A stretch of 64,000 nucleotides of DNA from Streptomyces sp. GESEQ-4 (GCF_017948455.1 NZ_JAFFSU010000029.1:43842-107841), one strand, 5' to 3'. Shown: positions 32,573 through 41,487, numbered from the stretch's first letter. The notes: generated from the sequence alone by a model not told the origin. Made by a program: numbers and translations.

Positions 32573-33724
32573 TCACACCGGCGTTACGACACGGCGTGCG
32601 ACGCGCTCCGCCTCGCGCAGCACGGTCTCCCGGTACGGGGCGCCGAGCCGCAGCACGGGCGGCAGGAGTAGGCACTCGCTCACGCTGTGCTCGTCGAAGG
32701 GCAGCGCGAGTCCGACGAGCGGGAGCACCACGTCCGGGGCGCCTGCGTCGAACAGCGCATCGTGCTCGCCGTCGTGGATCCGTCCCTGCTCGTCGAGCAC
32801 GGCACCGATGAGGAGGGTGTCGGCACCGTCGACGGTGCCGCGCGCGACCCCGAGCCGGAGACTGCTGTCGCCGGTGGCAGAGGCCACTTCGCTGCGAGCC
32901 TCGTCGTACCGGCGGTTGGCCTCCCAGCACTCGTATGCTCGATACAACTCGACTTCGAGCACAGGCCACTTGGCCAGGAAGTAGTCCTTGTTGACGCCGC
33001 AGGTGCGGAAGTTCGCCGCGACGTTGCGGGCGTGGGGCAGGTGCAGTCCGTACACGTCCTCGCCGCGCACGATCGGGGTGCCCGAGGCGCCGACGCGGTA
33101 GCCCCACTCCAGGTCCTCGCCGCCCCAGCCCCAGAAGTTCTCGTCGAAGTACAGATCATGGCGCCGGACCGCCGCGGCGGGCAGGGCGACGAAGCCGGTC
33201 CACACGATGGTCCAGGGCAGCACCACCGGGTCGAAGCGCCACCGCTTGTCACCACGGAGTCCGGATGCCGCGTCCAGTTCGGCGAGCCGCTCCCGGTGGT
33301 GCGTCTGCTCCGGAAGGTCTGCTTCCGCGACGTCCGTGAGGCCGTCGTGACCGATGAGCTGGCCGAGCACGCACACGTTCTGGCCGGTGGCATAGTAGCG
33401 GTCGTACAGCGACTCGAGGCACCGTTTTGGCAGCGCCACGTCGGCGTCCAGGAGCACGACCACCTCGCCGGCGGCCTGACGCAGCGCCATGTTCCTGGCT
33501 CGGCTGCAGTTCCACTCGCCGTCGGCCATCACCGTGACCAGGTTCAGCCGTCCGGCGAACTCCCGGCACAGCTCGAGGTATTCCTCGGCATACTCCATCG
33601 CGCCGACGACCACCTCGAAGCGCGAGCCGGGCAGTGTCTGCTCCGCGAGTGAGGAGAGCACGATCCGCAAGTTGCGCAGTCGCTGCTTGTAAGGGATCAC
33701 AACGCTGAACGCAAACTCGCCCAT
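32573..33724 (-). CDS. GT2-type glycosyltransferase A
   Basis: A 383-residue protein. N-terminal GT-A domain: VVIPYKQRLRNLRIVLSSL, the donor site VVLLDADV (DxD) at ~93, and the acceptor-side GWGGEDLEWGYR (ED motif near 205), followed by a ~120-residue extension. No membrane span. Role: transfer of a nucleotide-activated sugar. It is a clear paralogue of the enzyme at 43025 (shared PYKQRL, VVG.MEY, ELCREF and GW..ED.EWG). AGGAG lies before ATG 33724. Divergent from glycosyltransferase B across a TTGCC-N6-GGCAA site. Confidence 0.88.
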   Translation of the reverse strand: MGEFAFSVVIPYKQRLRNLRIVLSSLAEQTLPGSRFEVVVGAMEYAEEYLELCREFAGRLNLVTVMADGEWNCSRARNMALRQAAGEVVVLLDADVALPKRCLESLYDRYYATGQNVCVLGQLIGHDGLTDVAEADLPEQTHHRERLAELDAASGLRGDKRWRFDPVVLPWTIVWTGFVALPAAAVRRHDLYFDENFWGWGGEDLEWGYRVGASGTPIVRGEDVYGLHLPHARNVAANFRTCGVNKDYFLAKWPVLEVELYRAYECWEANRRYDEARSEVASATGDSSLRLGVARGTVDGADTLLIGAVLDEQGRIHDGEHDALFDAGAPDVVLPLVGLALPFDEHSVSECLLLPPVLRLGAPYRETVLREAERVARRVVTPV

Positions 33725-33777
33725 GCCTTCTGCTCCTTGTCCCGCGACCGGTCCGGCTCACCTGACACACGATTATG

Positions 33778-33827
33778 TTGCCTAAGGTTGCCCAAATTGG
33801 CAAGACTTGGCAGTATGGCGAGTTGCC
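33778..33827. promoter_or_regulatory. TTGCC-N6-GGCAA operator, divergent promoter
   Basis: Exact site TTGCC-caaatt-GGCAA at 33788-33803, flanked by further TTGCC (33778, 33823) and TTGGCA (33807) elements. It lies between two divergent glycosyltransferase genes, so one bound regulator could control both operons. Confidence 0.7.
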
Positions 33828-33855
33828 AGGTTCGGCTCTCAGGAAGGACCGCGTC

Positions 33856-34707
33856 ATGCCCCAGGAATCGATCGGCGTCGTCACGGTGACGCGAGGCAGG
33901 CCGCACATCCTGCGGCGGGCCATGCTCTCCGTATACCGCCAGGACTACGCCGGACCCGTCGAACACGTGATCGTCGTCGACGACGACGCGGAGACGGTCG
34001 CCGCCGCATCCGCCGCACTGTCCCGGCCCGGACTGGGGGTTGTCGTCCAGCAGGTGCCGCGCCCGGCCGCCGAGGTCAACGAGCCGCCGGGGGACCAGCG
34101 CCGGATCTACCCGCGGCTGTCCCGGCTCTTCAATGCCGGTGTGCGGGCCTCGTCGGCCGACTGGATCGCCTTCCTCGACGACGACAACGAGTACGAGCCC
34201 AACCATCTGAGCAGCCTGATGGAGTGCGCCCGGGCGAACGGCGTCCAGGTGGCCCACTCCGGCCGGACCATGTGGCGCCCGGACGGCACCCCCTACCTCG
34301 ACGAGGCCTGGCACACCGTCCGCGACCCGCAGGAGGCCTCCCGGATCTACCGGGTGATGTGCGACAAGGGTGTCCGCGTGCACGGCACCAACATCCTGCT
34401 GGACCGTGCCGATCCGGCGCGGCCGGGTGCGAAGTTCAGTACCAGCAGTGTGATGCAGGCCGACGACCCGGTCTCCCTCGTGGACCAGAGCGTGTGGCTG
34501 GTGCGCCGCGAGGTGCTGCTGCGGCTGCCGATCCCGGAGACCTTCACCGAGGAGGAGCACGCGGCGAACACCGGGCCGGACGACAAGCTCCTCAAGACCT
34601 TGATGGACAACGGCGTACCCATGGTTTCCAGTCGCCTGCCCACCGTTCGCTACTACCTCGGCGGCGTGTCCAACAGTCACCGCACCTACGAGACGGTCCG
34701 CGCCTGA
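33856..34707 (+). CDS. GT2-type glycosyltransferase B
   Basis: A 283-residue single-domain enzyme: IGVVTVTRGRPHILRRAMLSVYRQDY, nucleotide site VIVVDDD, and the metal site WIAFLDDDNEYEPNHL (DDD) with an acceptor-side region TGPDDKLL. No signal peptide. Start ATG 33856 follows AGGAAGGA. First gene of a rightward series. Acceptor and donor are unknown. Confidence 0.87.
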   Translation: MPQESIGVVTVTRGRPHILRRAMLSVYRQDYAGPVEHVIVVDDDAETVAAASAALSRPGLGVVVQQVPRPAAEVNEPPGDQRRIYPRLSRLFNAGVRASSADWIAFLDDDNEYEPNHLSSLMECARANGVQVAHSGRTMWRPDGTPYLDEAWHTVRDPQEASRIYRVMCDKGVRVHGTNILLDRADPARPGAKFSTSSVMQADDPVSLVDQSVWLVRREVLLRLPIPETFTEEEHAANTGPDDKLLKTLMDNGVPMVSSRLPTVRYYLGGVSNSHRTYETVRA

Positions 34708-34755
34708 TCCGGATGGGGCGCGGCCGGTGCACACTGCCTCACGATTGTCATTTGG

Positions 34756-34771
34756 TTGCCTAATTTGGCAA
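34756..34771 (+). promoter_or_regulatory. TTGCC-N6-GGCAA operator before the radical SAM gene
   Basis: Exact TTGCC-taattt-GGCAA, 63 bp before the ribosome-binding site of the radical SAM gene. TTGTCA at 34746 may be its -35. Confidence 0.7.
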
Positions 34772-34834
34772 GGTTCTGTCGTCCCGCGCAGTGCTGGGGC
34801 CGCCGGTGGAACGGACGAGTGGAGGCGGACTGCC

Positions 34835-35839
34835 ATGAACGCGCTTCCCGAGCTGCGGGAGCAGGGCCGGCTGGGTACCGAGCGTCTGTCCTCGCCGCTG
34901 GTGGTCGACTTGGACCCGACGACGGTGTGCGATCTGGCCTGCCCGGAGTGCATCAGCGCCGATGTGCTCCACAACGGGCAGCTCGGCCGCGACCGCATCG
35001 TCCGGCTCGCCGAGGAGTTGGCCGGGTCCGAGGTGCGCGCGGTGATCCTGATCGGCGGCGGCGAACCCCTGCTGCACCGCTCCATCGGTGAGGTCATGGA
35101 GGTGCTGCACGGCGCCGGCATCGACATCGGCCTGGTCACCAACGGGACGCAGATCCGCCGTCACCTGGACCGGCTGGCCGAGACGGTGTCGTGGGTGCGG
35201 GTTTCCATGGACGCGGGCACCGAGGCGACGTACGGCCGCTTCCGGCCCGGGCGGGGCAAGCGGAACCACTTCTCCCAGGTGATCGAGAACATGCGGCTCC
35301 TCGCCGAACGCAAGTCCGGCCGCATCGGCTACTCGTTCCTGCTCATGCAGCGGTTCGACGCGGAAGGCCAGGTCGTCGACTCCAACTTCAAGGCCATGCT
35401 CGACGACGACCACTTCATGGTCAATCAGCGCGCCGAGGACATCGCCCTGGTCGAGGAACAACTCGACCGGCTCCGCGAGTTGGAGGACCCCGGCTTCCAT
35501 CTGCTGAGCTCCTCCAACTGGGAGGCCGTGCGGGTGGGCGCCGACTCCGTTCAGGACAAGGACTGCCATCGTTGCCACGTCGCCGAGCTGCGCACCACGG
35601 TGACACCGAGCGGGGTCTACGTCTGCCCGTACCACCGGGGAAACGAAGGCAGCCGGATCGGCGACATCTCCAACGCCTCGTTCGCCGAGACCTGGGCCGC
35701 TGCCGACACCACCGCGATCGACCCGAACCGGGACTGCCGGTTCGGGTGCGCGCGGAACGCCACCAACCTCACCGTCGCCGGGCTGCGGGACCGGACAGGG
35801 ACGGCTCGCCTTGCCGACGACTTCGACCCGTTCATCTGA
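34835..35839 (+). CDS. Radical SAM enzyme with SPASM-like C-terminus
   Basis: A 334-residue protein. The 4Fe-4S site is C-x3-C-x2-C in CDLACPEC (~28-35), followed by the SAM-binding GGGEPL and the TIM-barrel strands. The C-terminal Cys set (CHRC, VCPYHRG, CRFGC) suggests one auxiliary cluster. Reaction class: 5'-deoxyadenosyl radical chemistry, for example epimerisation, dehydrogenation or rearrangement of a sugar or peptidyl substrate. It carries GGAGG 8 bases before ATG 34835. The context with aminotransferase and glycosyltransferases favours a carbohydrate or aminocyclitol substrate, but peptide modification is possible. Confidence 0.9.
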   Translation: MNALPELREQGRLGTERLSSPLVVDLDPTTVCDLACPECISADVLHNGQLGRDRIVRLAEELAGSEVRAVILIGGGEPLLHRSIGEVMEVLHGAGIDIGLVTNGTQIRRHLDRLAETVSWVRVSMDAGTEATYGRFRPGRGKRNHFSQVIENMRLLAERKSGRIGYSFLLMQRFDAEGQVVDSNFKAMLDDDHFMVNQRAEDIALVEEQLDRLRELEDPGFHLLSSSNWEAVRVGADSVQDKDCHRCHVAELRTTVTPSGVYVCPYHRGNEGSRIGDISNASFAETWAAADTTAIDPNRDCRFGCARNATNLTVAGLRDRTGTARLADDFDPFI

Positions 35840-35851
35840 AGGCAGGCACCC

Positions 35852-36502
35852 GTGACCGCGCCCCTGTGCTGCTCCGTGATCGTGCCCACATACAACCGGG
35901 TGGAGCGGCTGCGGCACACCCTCGACTCGCTGGTCCGTCAGGACCTGCCCCGCGACGCCTACGAGGTACTCGCGATCATCAACACCCCGGTCGACACCGA
36001 GGCGTTCGGCACCGCCTGCCCCTACTTCGAGGCGATAGCGTCCTGGGCGTTGCGGGTGTTCACCGGGCAGGCGGCCTTGCCGGACCGGGACACCAGGGCC
36101 CAGTGGTGCCGCACCCACATGGACCGGCTCGACGACCGGCGATACCACGACTGCTGGCTCGAGACGATTCGGATCGGCCTGCCGGCCGGCACGCTGCCCG
36201 ATCCGGAGCAGCGCTTCGACGACTACTGGCGCCTCGCCGCCGGCCAGGTCGACCCGGCGCACCTGCGCCCCGGTCATACCGGCTCCCGCCCGGCTGCCTA
36301 CGACGACGTCCTCTTCGACCTGGCGGAACTCAAGCACCGTGTGCTGGCTGCCCTGCCCGGTCGAGCGCGGGCGGACCTGCCGGTCTCGGGCCGGATCACC
36401 GCGGCCGACGACGCGGATGCTCGCGGCGCGGCCCCCGGGCGGCAGATCGCGCCCTGGTTGCCGTACCGCACCCGGACCGCGACAACGGAGGCCGCCCAGT
36501 GA
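35852..36502 (+). CDS. Chimeric protein: GT2 N-terminus plus unknown domain
   Basis: 216 residues. The first ~40 (CSVIVPTYNRVERLRHTLDSL to YEVLAII) are the opening strands and helix of a GT2 fold, but no DDGS or DxD follows, so glycosyl transfer is unlikely. The remainder (CPYFEAIASWALRVFTGQ...YHDCWLETIRIG...RFDDYW) is not recognised; it looks helical and soluble. GTG start 13 bases after the radical SAM stop; the stop overlaps the MFS start (GTGA). It may be a recombination product: a similar GT2 N-terminal piece occurs at 37703. Confidence 0.65.
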   Translation: MTAPLCCSVIVPTYNRVERLRHTLDSLVRQDLPRDAYEVLAIINTPVDTEAFGTACPYFEAIASWALRVFTGQAALPDRDTRAQWCRTHMDRLDDRRYHDCWLETIRIGLPAGTLPDPEQRFDDYWRLAAGQVDPAHLRPGHTGSRPAAYDDVLFDLAELKHRVLAALPGRARADLPVSGRITAADDADARGAAPGRQIAPWLPYRTRTATTEAAQ

Positions 36503-37827
36503 CGACGTCGCCCCGTGCCCCCGAGGCGCAGCGCCCGGCACGCGCCCGCCTCGGCCGCACCGCTGAGCTGATGCGGGACGGTGCCCTTGGCGGTCTGGTC
36601 GGCAGCACCGGTCTGATGGGCATCGCCGGAGCGATGATGGCCACTTCCGTCAGCCTGTTCCTGGCTGACGAGATCGGCGCCACCCCGCTGATGATCGGTC
36701 TCTTCGCCATGGGCCGAGGTGCGCTCGACATCTTCTTCGGGCTCACCCTCGGCGCACTGTCCGACCGGAGAGGCAACCGGCGTCAGCTGCTCGCCCTGTG
36801 CACGTTCCTGTCGGCGGCCGGCGCTCTGTCGTACATGGTGCTGCGCAACTACTACCTCCTGCTCGGCATCGGTGCGGTGCTGTTCGGCGTCGGCAGCGCG
36901 TGCTTCTCCCAACTCCTCGCCTACACACGGAACGTCGCGGAGGACCGGGAGCTGAACGTCACCTTCTTCAACTCGGTGCTGCGCTCCGTCATCTCGTTCA
37001 CCTGGATCGTCGGTCCGCCGCTGGGCTTCATGCTGATCGCCGCCCAGGGGTTCGGCGTCCTGTACTTCACCGCGGGCGTGCTCTATCTGGCCTCCGGGGT
37101 CATGACGCTGTGGCTGCTGCCGAACCTGAATACGGTCACCACCCGTGAGACCAAACGCAAACGCAGCAGCCCGCTCTCCGATGTCAGCCGGGGGATCTGG
37201 CGGCTGCTCTGCGCGATCGTGCTGCTCATGGCGGTCAACGCCGCCTATCAGATCGACATCGCGCTGTTCATCACGCGAGATCTCGGGTTCGACGCGGGCT
37301 TCACCGGACTGCTGCTCGGGCTTGGCGCCGCCCTCGAAGTGCCGATCATGCTGCTGGTGGGGTCCCACGCGGACCGCATCGGCAAGTGGCGGCTGCTGGT
37401 GTTCGCCGCGGTCTGCGCCGCGGCGTTCTTCTGCGCGCTTCCTCTGGTCCACTCCAAGACCGCCCTGCTGCTGCTCCAGATACCCAACGCGCTGTGGACC
37501 GCGATTGTGCTGAGCATCCCGGTGACGATCCTGCAGGACGCCATGTCCGACCGCGTCGGCGCGGCCTCCTCGCTCTACACCAGTTCGTTCAACATTGGTG
37601 TGCTGCTCGGCGGCGCCACCACGGGGGTGGTGACCCAGTGGGTCGGGTTCACCGACGTCTTTTGGGTGTGCGCGATGCTCTCGGCCGTCGCCGCCCTGCT
37701 GCTTGCCCTTGGGAGGGGCAACGACACCGTCCACAGCTCAGTGCAGCGTGATCGTCCCGACGTACAACCGGCAACGTCTGCTCAGGCTGACGCTGGAGTC
37801 GCTGACCCGGCAGAGTCTGCCGACTGA
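36499..37827 (+). CDS. MFS transporter
   Basis: A 442-residue membrane protein with about 12 hydrophobic segments between residues 30 and 405. Loop 2-3 reads GALSDRRGNRRQLL (motif A), and loop 8-9 GSHADRIGKWRLL. Likely efflux of a sugar-bearing or amphiphilic product. GTG start overlapping the previous stop. The tail from ~410 (NDTVHSSVQRDRPDVQP...) is not transporter-like: the same bases in another frame encode a glycosyltransferase fragment, so the original stop seems lost. Confidence 0.85.
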   Translation: MTTSPRAPEAQRPARARLGRTAELMRDGALGGLVGSTGLMGIAGAMMATSVSLFLADEIGATPLMIGLFAMGRGALDIFFGLTLGALSDRRGNRRQLLALCTFLSAAGALSYMVLRNYYLLLGIGAVLFGVGSACFSQLLAYTRNVAEDRELNVTFFNSVLRSVISFTWIVGPPLGFMLIAAQGFGVLYFTAGVLYLASGVMTLWLLPNLNTVTTRETKRKRSSPLSDVSRGIWRLLCAIVLLMAVNAAYQIDIALFITRDLGFDAGFTGLLLGLGAALEVPIMLLVGSHADRIGKWRLLVFAAVCAAAFFCALPLVHSKTALLLLQIPNALWTAIVLSIPVTILQDAMSDRVGAASSLYTSSFNIGVLLGGATTGVVTQWVGFTDVFWVCAMLSAVAALLLALGRGNDTVHSSVQRDRPDVQPATSAQADAGVADPAESAD

Positions 37828-37927
37828 CCGCTTCGAAGTCCTCGTCGCGGACGACGGTTCGTCGGACGGCACCAGGGGGAGCGCTCCGCAGGCTCCGCGT
37901 GTAGTGGTGCCGGCAATGTCCTCTTGA
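37703..37927 (+). pseudogene. Truncated GT2 glycosyltransferase N-terminus
   Basis: Frame encoding CSVIVPTYNRQRLLRLTLES, then LPTDRFEVLVADDGSSDGTR, the complete first half-motif of a GT2 enzyme, and then an unrelated 16-residue end. It overlaps the 3' end of the MFS gene in a different frame. It aligns with the start of the chimeric gene at 35852. The catalytic DxD part is missing, so it is a remnant. Confidence 0.75.
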
Positions 37928-37976
37928 CGAGCCGTGGGCCCAACGACCAGCGGACTCGCCATGGACAGGCGATAAC

Positions 37977-38030
37977 TTGCCAACTGAATTCCCAGTATTG
38001 CCAACTATTTGACAGTTAGGCAATACTGGG
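37977..38030 (+). promoter_or_regulatory. TTGCC/GGCAA operator, extended palindrome
   Basis: CCCAGTATTGCC (37991-38002) and GGCAATACTGGG (38019-38030) form a perfect 12-bp inverted repeat with 16 bases between; another TTGCC lies 21 bp upstream (37977). Spacing is one helical turn longer than in the TTGCC-N6-GGCAA sites. It precedes the epimerase gene by ~70 bp. Confidence 0.65.
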
Positions 38031-38100
38031 GGTGGCGTCCGACCGTCATGCCCGGTCCGCAGCCGGGCCGAACAGCCGACCAGCCGACCAGGAGGACAAC

Positions 38101-39066
38101 GTGCGCGTCATTGTCACCGGAGGGGCCGGCTTCCTCGGGTCGCACCTGTGCGACGCCCTGCTGGAGCGGGGCGACAGCGTCGTATGCGTGGACGACCTGT
38201 CGACGGGACGACGGGACAACCTGCGGCACCTGGCGGACCACCCCGCCTTCCGGTTCGTGGAACACGACGTCACTCAGGGGCTCTACGTCCCCGGACCGGT
38301 CGACGCCGTCGCCCACCTGGCGAGTCCGGCCTCCCCGCCGGACTACCTGCAGCGCCCCCTGCAGACGCCGGCGGCCGGCAGCCACGGCACCGAGCACGCG
38401 CTGCGGCTGGCGCGGCGCCACGGCGCCCGCTTTCTGCTCGCCTCGACGAGCGAGGTCTACGGAAGCCCCAGCGTGCACCCCCAGCCGGAGGAGTACTGGG
38501 GCCACGTCAACCCGATCGGTCCGCGCAGCGTCCACGACGAGGCGAAGCGCTTCGCGGAGGCCCTGACCATGGCGCACGCGCGGAGCCTGGACACCAACGC
38601 CGGCATCGTCCGCATCTTCGACACGTACGGGCCCCGCATGAGCGCACACGACGGTCGGGTGGTCACCAATTTCATCACCCAGGCCCTCGACGGCGTACCG
38701 CTGACCGTCTACGGCGGTACACAGACCCGAAGTTTCTGCTACGTCGACGATCTCGTCCGCGGCCTCGTCGCCATGCTGGACTCCACCGAGACCGGCCCCG
38801 TGAACCTGGGCAATCCGCAGGAGCGGACGGTCCTGGAACTCGCCGAACTCATCCGCGGGCTGACCGGGTCGCGCTCGCCGCTCCACCACCGGCCGGTCCC
38901 GCAGGACGACCCGCCCCGGCACCGCCCCGTCATCGACCGCGCCGCGCGGACACTGGGCTGGAGCCCCACGGTCGGCCTTGAGGAAGGCCTGCGCCGCACA
39001 CTCGCCTGGTTCGCGGGCCGGCCAGAAAAACCGCGCGACGTCGCTCTGGCGTCGATCGAACGATGA
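38101..39066 (+). CDS. NAD-dependent epimerase/decarboxylase homologue, Tyr-to-His active site
   Basis: A 321-residue extended SDR, closest in pattern to UDP-glucuronate decarboxylase (UXS): GGAGFLGSHLCDALL (NAD site), LASPASPPDYLQ and STSEVYG. The YxxxK step reads V-H-D-E-A-K, that is His instead of the catalytic Tyr (codon CAC). UXS enzymes have YDExKR here. Either chemistry is changed or the enzyme is inactive. Expected family reaction: UDP-glucuronate to UDP-xylose. GTG start with AGGAGG upstream; ATGA overlap with the SDR gene. Confidence 0.87.
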   Translation: MRVIVTGGAGFLGSHLCDALLERGDSVVCVDDLSTGRRDNLRHLADHPAFRFVEHDVTQGLYVPGPVDAVAHLASPASPPDYLQRPLQTPAAGSHGTEHALRLARRHGARFLLASTSEVYGSPSVHPQPEEYWGHVNPIGPRSVHDEAKRFAEALTMAHARSLDTNAGIVRIFDTYGPRMSAHDGRVVTNFITQALDGVPLTVYGGTQTRSFCYVDDLVRGLVAMLDSTETGPVNLGNPQERTVLELAELIRGLTGSRSPLHHRPVPQDDPPRHRPVIDRAARTLGWSPTVGLEEGLRRTLAWFAGRPEKPRDVALASIER

Positions 39067-39815
39067 GCAGCGCCGCCATGACGACCACGGGCGTGGCCCT
39101 GGTGACCGGAGCGAACAAGGGCCTGGGCAGGGAGACCGCACGGCAGTTGGCACACCGCGGCCTGACAGTGCTGCTGGGCAGTCGCGACCGCGCACGCGGC
39201 GCCGAGGCAGCGCGCGCCCTGGCCGCCGACGGCGTCACGGTCACCCCGGTCGGGCTCGACGTCACCGACCCGCCCGACGTCCGGGCACTGGCGGCCCGGG
39301 TGCGTGAGGAGTACGGGCGACTGGACGTCCTGGTCAACAACGCCGGTACGTTCGTGGGGAGCCTGGCCCATGAGACGACCGCGGCCGAGATGCGGGACAT
39401 CTTCGAGGTCAACGTCTTCGGTGTGGTCACCGTGACCCATGCCTTCCTGCCCCTGCTGAGCCGTTCCACCGCGCCGCGCATCGTCAACGTCTCCAGCACC
39501 ACGGCCTCGCTCACGCTGACCAGTGACGGCGCCGACCTCCCCGGAAACGCGGAGGTGCGCATGGCGTACACGAGCTCCAAGGCCGCGCTCAACATGCTGA
39601 CCGTGCAGTACGCCCGCGCCTTCGCGCGGGACCCGGAGCGTGCCCATATCAAGGTCAACTCGGCGACGCCCGGCTATACCGCGACCGACATGAACGACCA
39701 CCGGGGCAGCCGCCACGTCAGCGAGGCGGCGCGCGCCGTCGTCGAACTGGCCACGCTGCCGGACGACGGACCCACGGGAGCGTTCCTCGGTGATGACGGC
39801 GTGGTGAGCTGGTAG
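39063..39815 (+). CDS. Short-chain dehydrogenase/reductase
   Basis: A 250-residue classical SDR with TGANKGLG (cofactor), NNAG, catalytic Ser in VNVSS and YTSSK (Tyr/Lys). It resembles carbonyl-reductase-like members and probably uses NADPH (a basic residue follows the glycine motif: GSRDRARG). It is translationally coupled to the epimerase homologue, so a keto-sugar or keto-acyl reduction is plausible. An alternative start is ATG 39078. Confidence 0.9.
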   Translation: MSSAAMTTTGVALVTGANKGLGRETARQLAHRGLTVLLGSRDRARGAEAARALAADGVTVTPVGLDVTDPPDVRALAARVREEYGRLDVLVNNAGTFVGSLAHETTAAEMRDIFEVNVFGVVTVTHAFLPLLSRSTAPRIVNVSSTTASLTLTSDGADLPGNAEVRMAYTSSKAALNMLTVQYARAFARDPERAHIKVNSATPGYTATDMNDHRGSRHVSEAARAVVELATLPDDGPTGAFLGDDGVVSW

Positions 39816-40179
39816 CGGTCCGGCGGTCCTCGGCCTGGCGGACCGTCAGACGCCCATGCCTCCGAAAGGCCATCAGATCGGAAGCGAAGAAGGTCCGTCA
39901 GTACGTTGCGGTATCCGTCCAGACGGTCGACCGCGGCCGCGTGACTCAGGAAATCGGCGACGCGCGGATAGTCCTCCGGCTCTGCGGGTCGTTTCGGTCC
40001 GGCGCTGCCCTGCGCCGGACCGAAACCGTCCAGAGGATACGGAACAGCGTCGGCTCGGCATGGGCGGCTGTGGGTACACATCTGGCGCGGTGGCCGGTTC
40101 CTGACGGCCTGGTGCTCAAGGCGCTGGTCCGCGGGATACCCGCCGTCCGCTCCCGGCGCATACCGCGCGACGCCGCCCC
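39816..40179. other. 364-bp debris region
   Basis: No intact gene. Two inverted near-copies of GGTTTCGGTCCGGCGC-like sequence lie around 39990-40025, and short frames on both strands resemble gene tails (for example RVADFLSHAAAVDRLDGYRN on the - strand, ~39850-39960). Consistent with repeated insertion and deletion. Confidence 0.4.
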
Positions 40180-40488
40180 GTCGAACTCCACGCCGACAAG
40201 GCGTACTTCTCCGCCGAGCGCCTTGCCTGGCTGCGGGACCGGGGCCTCGTCCCGCGCATCGCCCGGCGGGCATCGAAGAACTGCAGACATCCGGACTGTC
40301 ACCGCATCCTCGCTGTCTTCCACGAGGTGGCCGGCCCGCTGCGGGCCAGGGACGTCTGCCGAGCCCTCGGCCACGAACCACTGCCGGGGCATGTCGCAGG
40401 CACCCGAGCCAAGCTGAAACGACTGGTCAGACTCGGCCTCCTCGCCGAAGCCGACATCAACTCACGAGCCGTCCTCTCAGAAGGTTGA
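40180..40488 (+). pseudogene. Transposase remnant fused to an unknown tail
   Basis: An open frame without start: VELHADKAYFSAERLAWLRD then RGLVPRIARR is the C-terminal DDE motif area of an IS5-type transposase. It runs into KNCRHPDCHRILAVFHEVAG and ...LKRLVRLGLLAEADINS, the tail of a small Cys/His-containing protein often seen next to insertion sequences. Two remnants joined in one frame; not functional. Confidence 0.65.
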
Positions 40489-40515
40489 CTCGAGCCCGCC
40501 CATGGGGCGAGGGGG

Positions 40516-41424
40516 TCAGCTGACGTCCCAGTCGGCGAGTGCCGCCAGAATCTGACGGGACGTCACAGCGGCGATCCGTGGCGAGGTGGCCGCGTAGGAG
40601 GTATACGCGTTCAGGCCGGTAGTCAGGGCCCAGCCGCGACCCCGGGCCCAGGTGGCGTCGTCCACGTCGAGCGCCGCCCGGAAGATGGCCCGGCTCGTCG
40701 GGGTCATCAGTGTGTAGGCGATCATCATGTCGCAGGCCGGATCCCCGACTCCCATACCGCCGAAGTCGATCACCGCGCTGAGGCGACCGCCGGCCGTCAG
40801 CAGATTGCCCGTGTGGAAGTCACCGTGGAACCAGACGGGCTCACGGCTCCAGGAGGCGGCCGTGAGGGCCGCCTCCCACACCGCGGTCAGCGCGGCGGCG
40901 TCGAAGGTGTCCGCGACCTGCGCGATCGCCTCGCGGGTCGAACGGTCGCGTTCGGCCAAGGACTCTTGGGCGAGCTCCGCGAGGGCCGGCGCCGTAGCAC
41001 CCGCCTGGCCGAACTTCTGCAAGGCGACGAGGAAGTCCGCGAGTTTCAGTGCCACGGAGGGGGAGTCGCCCAGGGTGTCGACCGAGGCCGCCTCACCGTC
41101 CAGCCAGCGGAACACCGACCACGGCCAGGGGTAGCCGAAGCCGGGCCTACCCTTGGCCACCGGGACGGGAATGGCCAACGGGAGATGGGGAGCCAGCTGC
41201 GGGAGCCACTCGAATTCCTTGGCGATGTGCCCGATGGGCCCCGAGTGGCAGGGCAGGCGTACCGCGAGCTCGGTGCCGAGCCGGTAGATGACATGGTCCG
41301 AGCCCGCCGGATCCAAGCGTCTCAGGGGAAGCTCGGCCCATTGGGGAAACTGGGCGGAGACGAGCCGCTTGGCAAGGGTGCTGTCGATGACGGGGCGCTC
41401 GCTCGTGCCTGTCCCGACTGTCAA
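40516..41424 (-). CDS. APH-family phosphotransferase 1
   Basis: A 302-residue aminoglycoside phosphotransferase/choline kinase-fold protein. Catalytic loop VWFHGDFHTGNLL, and Mg site VIDFGGMGVGDP. The N-terminal lobe carries FPQWAELPLRRLDPAGSDHVIYRLG. Reaction by family: ATP-dependent O-phosphorylation of a hydroxyl on an antibiotic or metabolite. TTG start with GGAGGAG upstream. It is a paralogue of the kinase at 62876 (both FPQWA.LPLRRL, YPWPW, DVDDATWARGRGWAL). Could give self-resistance if the product is glycosylated (inference). Confidence 0.88.
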   Translation of the reverse strand: MTVGTGTSERPVIDSTLAKRLVSAQFPQWAELPLRRLDPAGSDHVIYRLGTELAVRLPCHSGPIGHIAKEFEWLPQLAPHLPLAIPVPVAKGRPGFGYPWPWSVFRWLDGEAASVDTLGDSPSVALKLADFLVALQKFGQAGATAPALAELAQESLAERDRSTREAIAQVADTFDAAALTAVWEAALTAASWSREPVWFHGDFHTGNLLTAGGRLSAVIDFGGMGVGDPACDMMIAYTLMTPTSRAIFRAALDVDDATWARGRGWALTTGLNAYTSYAATSPRIAAVTSRQILAALADWDVS

Positions 41425-41487
41425 GAGCTCCTCCTGGGCTGGGCTTCGATGTGCTCGACACGCCTGTGATCCACTGCAACTGCCGAG

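Noticed and set aside
34760..36541. 593-codon - strand ORF
   Set aside because: Antisense to the radical SAM and following genes, whose motifs are clear.
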